A stretch of 64,000 nucleotides of DNA from Halohasta litorea (GTDB taxonomy: Archaea; Halobacteriota; Halobacteria; Halobacteriales; Haloferacaceae). A program made the position numbers and the translations under genes. Positions 36,498 through 44,959 of the stretch are shown in pieces. The DNA is taken from the NCBI RefSeq assembly GCF_024494645.1, contig NZ_JANHDJ010000002.1, positions 310,001 to 374,000 on the forward strand, written 5' to 3'. Position 1 is the stretch's first letter; every line of letters starts with the position of its first letter. The notes below the pieces were generated by a model. It saw only the letters and a list, made by a program, of their open reading frames with translations, searched no databases and was not told the DNA's origin.

Positions 36498-37130
36498 TCA
36501 GCGTTTCCGCGCGACGATACCGAGGTGGTCGTCGTGGAACGGTTCGAGACGACGGCTGTCGACGATCTCGTAGGCGGCGGCTACCTCCTCACGTACCTCC
36601 TCGAAGACCGTCTCCGGGTCGGCGGTCACGTCCTCGCTGCGGGCTTTGACTGCCAGACAGAGCTGCCCCTCGTCGGCGAGGAACTGCGCGTTGTTGACGG
36701 CGACTGCCGCCTGTCCACGAGTCGCCACGTCCTGGACGAGCAGATCGAGATCAGCCTCGACGATGTGGGCATACGTCTCGGGTTTCCGTGCGTCTTTTAA
36801 AAGCGGGAAGAGGTTCGAGCGGTCCTCGGCGACACCGATGAGATCACGGACCGGCCGCGGGGCGAACTCGATGGCATACGTTGGCCCGGCGAAGTCCGCG
36901 ACGTGGCTCACGGTCGTCCCGCTTGCGGCACCCAGGTAGAGCACCGACTCGCCGCCCGAGAGGTCGACGTCCATCCCGGTTTCGAGCATTGCGCCGAGCT
37001 TCGAGCGCCCGGCGTCCCAACAGCGCCATTCGCCGTCGGTCGGCTCGCCATAGACGGGCTCGCCGCGGGTCGACAGCCGCTCGTGGCCGTCGAACTCCCG
37101 GCGTTCGATCCCATCGGGGAGACCGCTCAT
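36498..37130 (-). CDS. flpA: Fibrillarin-like rRNA/tRNA 2'-O-methyltransferase
   Basis: 210 residues; the methyltransferase of box C/D RNPs. S-adenosylmethionine-binding Rossmann fold with VLYLGAASGTTVSHVADF (motif I), IEFAPRPVRDLI, and VEADLDLLVQDVATRGQA carrying catalytic Asp. The start overlaps the stop region of nop5 by ATGA, showing a coupled nop5-flpA operon, the standard archaeal arrangement. Its guide RNAs are not visible in the window. Confidence 0.95.
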   Translation of the reverse strand: MSGLPDGIERREFDGHERLSTRGEPVYGEPTDGEWRCWDAGRSKLGAMLETGMDVDLSGGESVLYLGAASGTTVSHVADFAGPTYAIEFAPRPVRDLIGVAEDRSNLFPLLKDARKPETYAHIVEADLDLLVQDVATRGQAAVAVNNAQFLADEGQLCLAVKARSEDVTADPETVFEEVREEVAAAYEIVDSRRLEPFHDDHLGIVARKR

Positions 37131-37999
37131 TGGTCGCCCTCCGCAGACGCATCGTCATCTTTGGCGCGAGCGCGAATGGTCGACATCCGGTCGTCGAGCT
37201 CGGCGTGGATTTCGGGTCGACGCTTGCCACTGTAGTGGTCGATACGGGCCGCAATCGAGAGCTTGCCCGCCAACGCACGGGATGCCGACCCTCGGTCCTC
37301 TGGACGCGTCCCGCTGACGTATTCGTGGGTGTAGATGATCCCGTGTTTTGGGGAGCTGCCACGGCCTGCAAGGTGGGCGAACAGCGCGTCTTCGGCTCCC
37401 AGCACCTGCACCGTGCCGCTGGGTTTCTTTGCTAACCCTTCGAGCCCGCCAGCCAGTGCGATCAGCCGCGCGGCGAGGACGGCCCCGGCCATCTCACAGA
37501 GGTTCGGGGCGACCTCGGGGGCCTGTCGCTCGATGAACGTCCGGAGCTCGTCGGCCTCGGTTGCGAGGTCATCGACCCGTCCGGCCAGCGAGATCACACG
37601 CGCCTCCAGTGGGCTCGCGGGCTCCCGCTCGGCGAGTTGGCGGGCGGCATCAACGCCGGTACCCACGTCGTCGAACAGCGTTCCGGCCCACTCGGCGAGC
37701 CGTTCGGCGAGTTCGTTGGCCGTCCGGTCGGCGTCGTCCATCGCTCGAACCGCGTGGAGCAGTTGTTTGTCATCGGCCTGCTCGCGGTCAACGACGGTCG
37801 CCCGCGTCGCGGCGACGGTCGCCTCCTGGAGCAACTCGTAGTAGTCGGCCTCGCTGTCGGCGAACCCCGATTCGATGGCCCGTTGCGGCCAGTCGGCGGG
37901 CTCGGCGGCCGATCCGTCGTCGATGGCCGCCCGGGCACCGTCGACCGAGCCGGGATCGAGATCGGCGAACCAGCCCCGTTCGGTGGCGTGTTCTGTCAT
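37127..37999 (-). CDS. nop5: NOP5/NOP56 core protein of box C/D RNP
   Basis: 290 residues; scaffold that binds L7Ae-bound C/D RNA and recruits fibrillarin. NOP domain with coiled coil (about 110-165) and the signature APNLCEMAGAVLAARLIALAGGLEGLAKKPSG-like stretch (split here: EVAPNLCEMAGAVLAARLI), followed by VQVLGAEDALFAHL and SSPKHGIIYTHEYV. Start at MTEHATERGW, not at an upstream in-frame ATG whose extension is unlike any NOP5. Divergent from the peroxiredoxin gene. Confidence 0.95.
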   Translation of the reverse strand: MTEHATERGWFADLDPGSVDGARAAIDDGSAAEPADWPQRAIESGFADSEADYYELLQEATVAATRATVVDREQADDKQLLHAVRAMDDADRTANELAERLAEWAGTLFDDVGTGVDAARQLAEREPASPLEARVISLAGRVDDLATEADELRTFIERQAPEVAPNLCEMAGAVLAARLIALAGGLEGLAKKPSGTVQVLGAEDALFAHLAGRGSSPKHGIIYTHEYVSGTRPEDRGSASRALAGKLSIAARIDHYSGKRRPEIHAELDDRMSTIRARAKDDDASAEGDQ

Positions 38000-38132
38000 A
38001 GCCTCCCCTTTTGGCCGGGGCTGTATATCGCTCACCCTTTCGAGCCGTCTTGACCCCGGTCGACTGTCCCTGTCGGTTCCCACTCGGCGGCCCGATGGAC
38101 AACCACTTTGCCCGCGGCACGCAACGGCAGGT

Positions 38133-38600
38133 ATGCTCACCACAGGCGATCGGGCACCCGATTTCGAGCTACAGAACCAGGACGACGAGCCGGTCTCGCT
38201 GTCGGCTGCCGACGGCGAGTATGCGGTAGTGTACTTTTATCCTCGGGCCGACACGCCGGGCTGTACGACCGAAGCAAAGAGTTTCCGCGACCAGTTCCAG
38301 GAATTCGAGGAGCGCGGCATTACCGTGTTCGGAATCAGCGACGACCCCGTCGAGGATCTCGCCGCCTTCGCCGAAAAGCACGACCTCCCCTTCCAGCTGC
38401 TGTCTGACCCCCACGGCGAGGTCGGTCGCGCCTACGACTCCTACGGCGAGAAGAACATGTTCGGCCGGACGTTCGACGGGATGTTCAGAAACACCTACAT
38501 CGTCGCCCCCGACGGTAGTATCGCACGCGCTTTCGAGGGCGTCTCTCCGGCCGACCACGCCGAAGAGGTACTCGACGCGCTGAGCGATCTGCGAGAATAG
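38133..38600 (+). CDS. bcp: Thiol peroxidase of the BCP/PrxQ type
   Basis: 155 residues, peroxiredoxin reducing hydroperoxides. Active-site motif DTPGCTTEAKSFRDQ with peroxidatic Cys44; Bcp-type resolving cysteine five residues later is Lys49 here, and no other cysteine is present, so the enzyme is 1-Cys and must use an external thiol. The neighbourhood includes gshA 3 kb away, whose gamma-glutamylcysteine could serve. Start at MLTTGDRAPDFEL gives a usual Bcp length. Confidence 0.94.
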   Translation: MLTTGDRAPDFELQNQDDEPVSLSAADGEYAVVYFYPRADTPGCTTEAKSFRDQFQEFEERGITVFGISDDPVEDLAAFAEKHDLPFQLLSDPHGEVGRAYDSYGEKNMFGRTFDGMFRNTYIVAPDGSIARAFEGVSPADHAEEVLDALSDLRE

Positions 38601-38629
38601 ACTCGTACCGCGGTCGGGGCGACCGGGAG

Positions 38630-39676
38630 TCAGTAGCCGCGGGAGATCAGGTAGTCGGCCAGATCGGCCAGCAGGTCGCTGGCCTCGTTGTCGGGCAGGA
38701 CGTCTAGTCGATCCTTGCTCTGGGCGGTGAGTTCTTCGGCCATCTCGCGGGCGTAGTCGATGCTGCCGACCGCCTCCAGTTTCGACACCGCTGCGTCGAT
38801 CTCGGCTTCGGTGACCGTCTCGACGGTCGACTCATCGAGCAGCCCATCGACGTCGACGCCCTGCTGGCGGGCGTGGAGCGTAATGAGGGTCTCCTTGTTC
38901 TCGACGAGATCCGAGCCGCGCTGTTTGCCGAGGTCTTCGCTCGGAACCGTTAGGTCCAGGACGTCGTCCTGAATCTGGAAGGCCTTGCCCGACTCGACGC
39001 CGTAGCTGTACATCGCGTCGACGACCTCGTCGTCGGCGTCCAACAGGACTGCCGGAATCGCCGCGGCCGCACCGTAGAGGACGGCTGTCTTCCGTTCGAC
39101 CATATCCAGATACTCCTCGGGCGTCAGGTCGTCCCGGGACTCGAAGGCGACATCCAGCGACTGGCCCTCGCAGATCTTCGTACAGGTCGAGGAGAGCAGC
39201 CGCATCGCCTCCAAGGTGTTTTCGGGGTTGCCGCCGACATCGGCCATGATCTCGAAGGCCTTCGAGTAGAGCGTATCGCCCGCCAGAATCGCGGTCGAGG
39301 TGTCGTACTCGTTGTGGACCGACTGGACGCCGCGGCGGAGGTCGTCGTCGTCCATGATGTCGTCGTGGATCAGCGTGAACGACTGGATGACCTCGATCGA
39401 GACCGCCGCGGCCATCAGGTCGACCTCACCGCCGGTGACGGTGGGGAACGCCCGGTAGTCGGCCCCGCTGGCCTCGACATCCGCCAGCGCCTCGCCGACC
39501 AGCAGCGCGGCGGTGGGTCGGAGCCGCTTGCCACCGGCCTCCAGGATGTACCGGGAGGCCTCGTACAGTCGTTCGGGCTCGGCGAGCGGCAGATCGATAT
39601 CGATCGCGTCGTTGACCAGCTCGCGGCGCTGGCCGATCGCGGCGAGCACTCGCTTTTCGGTCGCGTTTTGGGTCAT
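38630..39676 (-). CDS. idsA: Geranylgeranyl/geranylfarnesyl diphosphate synthase
   Basis: 348 residues, trans-isoprenyl diphosphate synthase for archaeol lipids. First Asp-rich motif LIHDDIMDDDDLRRG and second FQIQDDVLDLT, with substrate-binding GGKRLRPT. Translation start overlaps the stop of rnj (TAATG), so it is second in an rnj-idsA operon. This gene order occurs in other haloarchaea, where isopentenyl phosphate kinase and IPP isomerase genes commonly sit upstream; they are not upstream here. Confidence 0.94.
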   Translation of the reverse strand: MTQNATEKRVLAAIGQRRELVNDAIDIDLPLAEPERLYEASRYILEAGGKRLRPTAALLVGEALADVEASGADYRAFPTVTGGEVDLMAAAVSIEVIQSFTLIHDDIMDDDDLRRGVQSVHNEYDTSTAILAGDTLYSKAFEIMADVGGNPENTLEAMRLLSSTCTKICEGQSLDVAFESRDDLTPEEYLDMVERKTAVLYGAAAAIPAVLLDADDEVVDAMYSYGVESGKAFQIQDDVLDLTVPSEDLGKQRGSDLVENKETLITLHARQQGVDVDGLLDESTVETVTEAEIDAAVSKLEAVGSIDYAREMAEELTAQSKDRLDVLPDNEASDLLADLADYLISRGY

Positions 39677-41028
39677 TACTCTACCAACTGGATGAGATTG
39701 CCGTTGCGTGTGACGTGCAGGTCACGACCCAGTTCGTAGCCCTGGCTCTCACAGAGATCGACGTACGGCGAGAACCCCTTGAGATCCTGGTGGGCCGGGA
39801 TGACATGTTCGGGCTGGAGCGCTTGGAGCATCTCGAAATGGCCCTCTTCGCGGAGGTGACCCGAGACGTGGATCTCGTCGTAGATGCGTGCGCCCTGCAT
39901 CCGCAGGAGTCGTTCGGACTGGTAGCGCTGGCCCTCGTTGGTCGGCTCGGGGATCACCCGCGCCGAGAAGATCACCTTGTCGCCCTCGTCGAGTTCGTAG
40001 GGGGTCTCGCCGCGACCCATCCGGGTGAGCATCGCCCGTGGCTCGCCCTGGTGGCCGGTGACGATCGGCAGGAAGTTCTCTTTGCCCTCCTTCATGATCC
40101 GTTTAAACGTGCGGTCGACCGATTTCCGGTGGCCATACATCCCGAGGTCGTCGGGGAACTCAACGAAGTTGAGGCGTTCGGCCGTCCCGGAGTATTTCTC
40201 CATCGACCGACCCAAGAGGACTGGCTGTCGGCCGATGTCCTTGGCGAACTCGACGAGGGACTTCACGCGGGCGATGTGGCTCGAAAAGGTGGTCGCCACG
40301 ATCCCGCCGTCGTAGTCCTCGATCGACTGCATTACGTCCTTGAGGTGCTCGCGGGCGACCGACTCGGAGGGCGTCCGACCCTTCTTTCCAGCGTTGGTAC
40401 AGTCCTCGATGTAGGCCAACACACCATTGCCTTCGCGGCCGATCTCGCGGAACCGCTCCATGTCGATGGGGTCGCCGATAACCGGGGTATGGTCCATCCG
40501 CTTGTCGAGCCCGTAGACGACTGCGCCTTCTGGGGTGTGGAGGACCGGATTGATCGCGTCGATCACCGAGTGGGTGACGTTGACGAATTCGAGTTCGACC
40601 TGGCCGCTGGAGCCGATCGACATCGTTTCCCCGGCCTCCATCTCGACGAGGTCGTTGTCAACGGTGAACTTCGACTCGTCGTCGACCTCCTGTTCGACCA
40701 GCGCGAGGGTGAACGGGGTGGCGACGATCGGGGCGTTGTAGCGGTGGGCGAGCTTCGAGATTGCCCCGATGTGGTCGAGGTGACCGTGGGTCGGGACGAT
40801 CGCTTTGACGTCGCCTTCGAGCTCGCTCATCACCCGATCGTCGGGGATCGCACCCATATCGATCAGGTCGAGACTGTGCATCTGTTCGGTGCGGACGTCG
40901 TCGTGGATCAACACCTGCGAGAGGTTGAGACCCATATCGAAGACGACGACGTCGTCGCCCGCACGGACGGCCGTCATCTGGCGACCGACCTCCTCATATC
41001 CGCCGACTGTTGCGATTTCGATTTCCAT
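39676..41028 (-). CDS. rnj: Archaeal ribonuclease J
   Basis: 450 residues, metallo-beta-lactamase/beta-CASP 5'-to-3' exoribonuclease. Metal site in [11 protein letters not shown]; beta-CASP motifs [13 protein letters not shown] and [12 protein letters not shown]. Start [10 protein letters not shown] set because longer in-frame starts would lie inside a predicted leader. A GGA ribosome-binding-like sequence is about ten bases before the ATG and directly follows a stable stem-loop (41041-41081). Upstream TATA-like element at 41215-41224. Possibly autoregulated (inference). Confidence 0.95.
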   Translation of the reverse strand: MEIEIATVGGYEEVGRQMTAVRAGDDVVVFDMGLNLSQVLIHDDVRTEQMHSLDLIDMGAIPDDRVMSELEGDVKAIVPTHGHLDHIGAISKLAHRYNAPIVATPFTLALVEQEVDDESKFTVDNDLVEMEAGETMSIGSSGQVELEFVNVTHSVIDAINPVLHTPEGAVVYGLDKRMDHTPVIGDPIDMERFREIGREGNGVLAYIEDCTNAGKKGRTPSESVAREHLKDVMQSIEDYDGGIVATTFSSHIARVKSLVEFAKDIGRQPVLLGRSMEKYSGTAERLNFVEFPDDLGMYGHRKSVDRTFKRIMKEGKENFLPIVTGHQGEPRAMLTRMGRGETPYELDEGDKVIFSARVIPEPTNEGQRYQSERLLRMQGARIYDEIHVSGHLREEGHFEMLQALQPEHVIPAHQDLKGFSPYVDLCESQGYELGRDLHVTRNGNLIQLVE

Positions 41029-41040
41029 AGTTTCAAATCC

Positions 41041-41171
41041 TGCACAGCTCGCCCACACCGTTCGGTGTAGCCTGCTGTGCATCGAGCCGCGTGTAGGGGC
41101 CAAGCCCCCGGCGTACTGCGCGTCGGTGTGGCCCCGCTGTGTCGGACGGCCGCGACCGGCCATCGCCGACA
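41041..41171 (-). ncRNA. Structured 5' leader of rnj (candidate regulatory RNA)
   Basis: Three stems in 131 bases: (1) TGCACAGC (41041-41048) with GCTGTGCA (41074-41081), enclosing ACACC/GGTGT (41055-41059 with 41064-41068); (2) GCCG and GGGGC with GCCCC and CGGC (41086-41112); (3) TGTCGG with CCGACA (41140-41145, 41166-41171) enclosing GGCCG/CGGCC (41148-41161). Stem 1 is 12 bases from the rnj start codon. Read on the minus strand it is the mRNA leader. The 320-base gap to lsm holds no gene apart from this element and the two promoters. Confidence 0.5.
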
Positions 41172-41214
41172 GTTACCCGCGGGTTCGTTGGTGGATGGGC
41201 GTTGGACGTGCGGT

Positions 41215-41224
41215 GTTAAAAACT
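41215..41224 (-). promoter_or_regulatory. TATA-like element of rnj
   Basis: AGTTTTTAAC on the minus strand; predicts transcription start near 41193 and a leader of about 165 bases, in contrast with the leaderless norm in the window. Confidence 0.5.
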
Positions 41225-41316
41225 ACGTGGGTTCTCACAGTTCCGTCGACGGTGTTTGTGTCGTCTCAGGCCGCCGTATTCATCAGTCAGCGTGGGTGTG
41301 TCGCACTGTTCCGGTA

Positions 41317-41325
41317 CGTTTATTA
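41317..41325 (+). promoter_or_regulatory. TATA-like element of lsm
   Basis: CGTTTATTA, centred about 28 bases before the lsm ATG at 41349; predicts a leaderless lsm-rpl37e mRNA. Confidence 0.55.
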
Positions 41326-41348
41326 CCGAAACAGGTGGCTGTGACCGT

Positions 41349-41585
41349 ATGAGTGGACGACCCCTCGATGTTCTTGAGGCGTCTCTGAACGAGACGGTAA
41401 CCGTCGAACTGAAGGATGGCACGGCCGCTGTCGGCATCCTCTCGGGCTACGACCAGCACATGAACGTCGTACTCGACGCTCCGGGCGAGGTCGAGGAAAG
41501 CGAAGCCCTCGGCGATCTCACGGTCGACTCGGTCGAAGACACAACCATTATACGCGGCGATAACGTCGTCTCGATAACTGTATGA
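41349..41585 (+). CDS. lsm: Sm-like archaeal protein (Lsm)
   Basis: 78 residues forming one Sm fold: Sm1 motif [24 protein letters not shown] and Sm2 motif [10 protein letters not shown]. Forms heptameric rings binding U-rich RNA. The longer in-frame frame begins upstream of the promoter and is rejected. The stop overlaps the L37e start by ATGA; lsm-rpl37e is a conserved archaeal pair. Head-to-head with rnj. Confidence 0.95.
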   Translation: MSGRPLDVLEASLNETVTVELKDGTAAVGILSGYDQHMNVVLDAPGEVEESEALGDLTVDSVEDTTIIRGDNVVSITV

Positions 41586-41755
41586 CCGGATCAGGAACTC
41601 CCTCTCAGGGCAAGAAGAACAAAACGACACACGTCAAATGTCGGCGCTGTGGCGAGAAATCTTACCACTCCCGAAAGAAAGTCTGCTCGTCGTGCGGCTT
41701 CGGCAAATCGGCGAAACGACGCGACTACGAGTGGCAGTCGAAAAACGGCGAGTAG
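41582..41755 (+). CDS. rpl37e: 50S ribosomal protein L37e
   Basis: 57 residues beginning [18 protein letters not shown]. Zinc ribbon CRRCG...CSSCG with [19 protein letters not shown] context and basic tail [10 protein letters not shown], all diagnostic. Starts within lsm (ATGA). Basic, in contrast to most proteins here, as expected for a ribosomal protein. After the stop a T-rich sequence (TTTCTTCTCGCTTTT) may terminate the transcript. Confidence 0.96.
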   Translation: MTGSGTPSQGKKNKTTHVKCRRCGEKSYHSRKKVCSSCGFGKSAKRRDYEWQSKNGE

Positions 41756-41955
41756 CTCCGTTTCTTCTCGCTTTTATTGCATTTCCGCGATAGGTCAACG
41801 ACCGGCGAGCCATAACGCCGTCTGTGAGTCGAGTCTCGACGACCGTCTGCAACGTATCACTATGATGGTTCGAAACCCGTGCTGTCACCACCTAAATATG
41901 CACAAATATGTATATTATTGTCCACTGGAATCCAGCGGGACAGCACAAACACGGG

Positions 41956-41964
41956 GTTTTTAGC
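41956..41964 (+). promoter_or_regulatory. TATA-like element of purF
   Basis: GTTTTTAGC, 28 bases before the ATG at 41988. A short palindrome CTGGA-A-TCCAG at 41924-41934 lies just upstream of it and could bind a regulator. Confidence 0.5.
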
Positions 41965-41987
41965 TATCGACTCTCCTACGGGTGTGT

Positions 41988-43505
41988 ATGGAATACGGCC
42001 GGGATTCACGCCAGCAGTCCGTCGACGGGCCGACGGAGAAATGCGGTGTCGTCGGAATCGCTACGGCTGATCGCCCTGTCGCACGACCCTTGTACTACTC
42101 GCTGTACGCCCTCCAACATCGGGGCCAGGAGTCCGCGGGGATCGTCACCCACGACGGCTTCCAACAGCACAGCCACGTCGAGATGGGACTCGTCGGCGAC
42201 GTCTTCGACGAGAACGACCTCAACAACCTCAACGGGTCGACGGGCATCGGCCACGTCCGGTACCCGACCGAGGGAAGCATCAACTCCTGTTGTGCCCAGC
42301 CGTTCTCGGTATCGTTTAAATCGGGCTCGTTGGGCCTCTCGCACAACGGCAACCTCGTCAACGCCGACGAGATCCGCGAGGAACTCGCCGGGCTGGGCCA
42401 TGCTTTCACTTCCGACGGCGACACCGAGGTCATCGCCCACGACATCGCCCGGAACCTCCTGGAGGAAGACCTCATCCGGGCGGTCAAGCGAACGATGGAG
42501 CGGATTCACGGGTCGTACTCGCTGACGATCATGCACGACGACGCCGTCATCGGCGTCCGCGACCCCGAAGGGAACCGCCCGCTCTGTATCGGCAAACTCG
42601 ACGACGGCTATATGCTGGCCTCCGAATCGGCGGCCATCGACACCCTCGACGGCGAGCTGGTTCGGGATGTCAAACCCGGCGAACTCATCGTCCTGGATGA
42701 CGATGGCTCCGGCTACGATTCCTATCAACTCGTCACCAAGGACAACACGGCCCACTGCTTTTTCGAACACGTCTACTTCGCCCGGCCCGACTCGATCATC
42801 GACGAGAGCCTCGTCTACGACGTTCGGCGAACGCTCGGCGAAAAGCTCTGGGAGGAAAGCGGCATCGAGACCGACGTCGTCCTCCCCGTCCCCGACTCGG
42901 GGCGGGCGTTCGCCTCCGGCTACGCCGACGCCGCCGACGAGACCACTGCCGACGGCGAGCCCCGTCCCGAGGACGACGAGGGCGTCGAGTTCGCCGAGGG
43001 GCTGATGAAAAACCGGTACGTCGGCCGGACGTTCATCATGCCGACCCAAGACGAGCGCGAACGCGCCGTCCGGCTCAAGCTCAACCCGATCAAGAGTACG
43101 ATCGAGGGGAAAACGGTCACCATCATCGACGACTCGATCGTCCGCGGGACGACCTCGACCCAGCTGATCGAGTTGCTGCATGACGCCGGAGCCGAGGAGG
43201 TCCATATGCGCGTCGGCTCGCCACAGATCCTCGCGCCGTGTTATATGGGTATTAACATGGCGACCCGTGAGGAACTCATCGCCGCCGACAAATCCGTCGA
43301 GGAGATCCGCGAGGAGATCGGTGCCGACAGTCTCGCCTACCTCTCGATCGACGCCATCGCCGAAAGCCTTGACAACGACCGACAGAACCTCTGTCTGGGC
43401 TGTGTGACCGGCGAGTACCCCTACGAGATCGACGGCGAAACGACCGACCGCGACGTGAGTAGACCGGTCATCGACGAGCCCGAACCGTTCGCGGCCGACG
43501 ACTGA
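41988..43505 (+). CDS. purF: Amidophosphoribosyltransferase
   Basis: First committed step of purine synthesis, PRPP + glutamine to phosphoribosylamine. 505 residues. An 18-residue propeptide precedes Cys19 of EKCGVVGIA, the N-terminal nucleophile of the glutaminase domain; PRPP motif TIIDDSIVRGTTSTQ. Four candidate Fe-S ligand cysteines (AHCFFEHVYFA, LAPCYMG, CLGC) match the B. subtilis-type [4Fe-4S] enzyme. A GTG two codons before (41982) is possible; ATG chosen. Own promoter. Confidence 0.96.
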   Translation: MEYGRDSRQQSVDGPTEKCGVVGIATADRPVARPLYYSLYALQHRGQESAGIVTHDGFQQHSHVEMGLVGDVFDENDLNNLNGSTGIGHVRYPTEGSINSCCAQPFSVSFKSGSLGLSHNGNLVNADEIREELAGLGHAFTSDGDTEVIAHDIARNLLEEDLIRAVKRTMERIHGSYSLTIMHDDAVIGVRDPEGNRPLCIGKLDDGYMLASESAAIDTLDGELVRDVKPGELIVLDDDGSGYDSYQLVTKDNTAHCFFEHVYFARPDSIIDESLVYDVRRTLGEKLWEESGIETDVVLPVPDSGRAFASGYADAADETTADGEPRPEDDEGVEFAEGLMKNRYVGRTFIMPTQDERERAVRLKLNPIKSTIEGKTVTIIDDSIVRGTTSTQLIELLHDAGAEEVHMRVGSPQILAPCYMGINMATREELIAADKSVEEIREEIGADSLAYLSIDAIAESLDNDRQNLCLGCVTGEYPYEIDGETTDRDVSRPVIDEPEPFAADD

Positions 43506-43566
43506 GCACCGATTCATCCCGGCTCGTTTCAGTGGCACTTATTTCCCGTGACTCATAGCAACCCGT

Positions 43567-44064
43567 ATGAGTGATTCATCACGGACGCTCGGCCGCCGCG
43601 ACGCACTGCGTGGCTGTGCCGGACTCGCCGCGACCGCAGCCGTCGCTGCACAGCCGACAGTCGCACAGGACGGAAACGAGACTGAAACCCCGGCCAACGA
43701 AACGACCGGAAACGAAACTACAACACCTGGCAACGAGACGGCCGAAAATGAAACCGCAGCGCCGAACAATGAGACGGCTGGAAACGAAACCACACCGCCG
43801 GACAACGAAACGGCCGACAACGAGACCGCTGGACCGACCGACTCGGAGGAGATGGATACTGCCAACGAGACCGCCGAGTCAGAGGGATCAGATGACGGGG
43901 GTTCCGGTGCTGCCGGTCCCCTGTCGACCGAGGGTGTCGTGGCCGTCTTCCTCGGTATCCTCGCGGCGGCCCTGTTTTCGCCGGTGTTGTTCGCACTCAT
44001 CATGAAGGCCGTCTACGACGACGAGACGCCGGACGAATCTGCCCACGAGTATCGCCCGGAGTAG
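43567..44064 (+). CDS. Surface protein with repeated Asn-Glu-Thr sequons
   Basis: 165 residues: Tat-like signal (GRRDALRGCAGLAATAAV), an extracytoplasmic stretch with ten Asn-Glu-Thr triplets (about 36-100), each an N-glycosylation sequon, an acidic/glycine stretch, and one C-terminal transmembrane helix (VVAVFLGILAAALFSPVLFAL) with short cytosolic tail. It looks like a glycosylated stalk anchored in the membrane. No domain is recognised. Single gene, convergent with the DUF420 gene. Confidence 0.7.
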   Translation: MSDSSRTLGRRDALRGCAGLAATAAVAAQPTVAQDGNETETPANETTGNETTTPGNETAENETAAPNNETAGNETTPPDNETADNETAGPTDSEEMDTANETAESEGSDDGGSGAAGPLSTEGVVAVFLGILAAALFSPVLFALIMKAVYDDETPDESAHEYRPE

Positions 44065-44073
44065 TCCGCGCGA

Positions 44074-44631
44074 CTAGTACACCACGTACAGCATTCCGTA
44101 GACAACGATCCCGAGACTAAAGGAGATCAGCCACAGCACCGCCGCAACCTGGCCGACGCTCCGGTGTCGGCTCCGGTAGATCTCCTCGATCGGTCGGCTC
44201 ACTGCCAGCAGGATGACATAAAACAACAGCGGCACACAGACGATCGCCAGCAGGATGTGGATCGCCAACATGGGGAGATAGAAGAACTGGTAGACAGCAT
44301 TGGGGCCGCCGAAATCGGTGGGGCCTTCGAGACTGACACGGTAGAGGTAGAGGATCAGAAACGCCCCGAAGAGGACGAACGCGGCCAGCATTCGCCGCCG
44401 ATGGACTTCAACATCGCCACGTCGGATCGCCCGCCAGCCGCCGACGATCACGCCAATGGCCACGAAACTAATGACGGCATTGAGGTGTGGAATGAGATCG
44501 ATCAGAGTCTGGCTCCGGGGGAGCAGCCACGCCGGGACGACACCGCCGACCGCGCTGAACACCAAGCCGAGCGAGACGATACTCAAGGCCGCAGTCAGCA
44601 GCGGGACCCGCTTTTTGGACACCAGTTGCAT
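44074..44631 (-). CDS. DUF420 membrane protein
   Basis: 185 residues, five membrane helices (LLTAALSIVSLGLVFSAVGG, AVISFVAIGVIVGGW, MLAAFVLFGAFLILYLY, MLAIHILLAIVCVPLLFYVILLA, VAAVLWLISFSLGIVVYGML). Conserved His occur in IPHLNAV, VEVHRRRM and AIHILLA, as in the DUF420/CtaM-like group connected with cytochrome oxidase assembly. Start at MQLVSKKRVPLL; the upstream in-frame extension runs into the tRNA promoter. coxC is 26 kb away. Confidence 0.85.
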   Translation of the reverse strand: MQLVSKKRVPLLTAALSIVSLGLVFSAVGGVVPAWLLPRSQTLIDLIPHLNAVISFVAIGVIVGGWRAIRRGDVEVHRRRMLAAFVLFGAFLILYLYRVSLEGPTDFGGPNAVYQFFYLPMLAIHILLAIVCVPLLFYVILLAVSRPIEEIYRSRHRSVGQVAAVLWLISFSLGIVVYGMLYVVY

Positions 44632-44816
44632 ACAGTGACTTTGGAGATGGCCGGGCAAAATCGTTTGTTTGTTCGATGGGATCGGGGCGGTGTTCGCTCG
44701 ACGGGATGTCGCTGGGCCGGGATATGAGTCCCCTCCACATTGGGGCAGAAAATCGACAGCCCTTTTAGTAACCCTCGGATACCATTGAGTGCGGAAACAC
44801 AGAAACCACACGACGA

Positions 44817-44901
44817 GCGTGGGTAGCCAAGCCAGGCCAACGGCGCAGCGTTGAGGGCGCTGTCCTGTAGAGGTCCGCCGGTTCAAATCCGGTCCCACGC
44901 A
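44817..44901 (+). tRNA. tRNA-Leu, anticodon GAG
   Basis: 85-base class II tRNA. Acceptor GCGTGGG/CCCACGC, discriminator A; D arm AGCCAAGCCAGG; anticodon stem CAGCG/CGCTG with loop TTGAGGG, anticodon GAG; long variable arm; T arm CGCCGGTTCAAATCCGG. A TATA-like CTTTTAGTAA near 44762 lies upstream. Confidence 0.95.
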
Positions 44902-44959
44902 TCGTATGGGTGGATTCAACCACCAAATCGATGCTCGGTGTTGTCTCTACGACAGCACC
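44898..44959 (+). other. Tandem hairpins in the tRNA-Leu(GAG) 3' trailer
   Basis: First: GCATCG...CGATGC with inner GGTGG/CCACC, using the last bases of the tRNA. Second: GGTGTTGTC, TCTAC, GACAGCACC, nine pairs with one wobble (44937-44959). The arrangement mirrors the trailer of tRNA-Leu(CAA). Confidence 0.45.

Noticed and set aside
41030-41220. RNase P RNA or SRP RNA in the rnj-lsm gap
   Set aside because: Too short and lacking the conserved cores I know for either RNA. A leader element fits better with the promoter position.
43670-43880. Short DNA repeats near 43.7 kb
   Set aside because: They encode Asn-Glu-Thr triplets of the surface protein; they are not an array.
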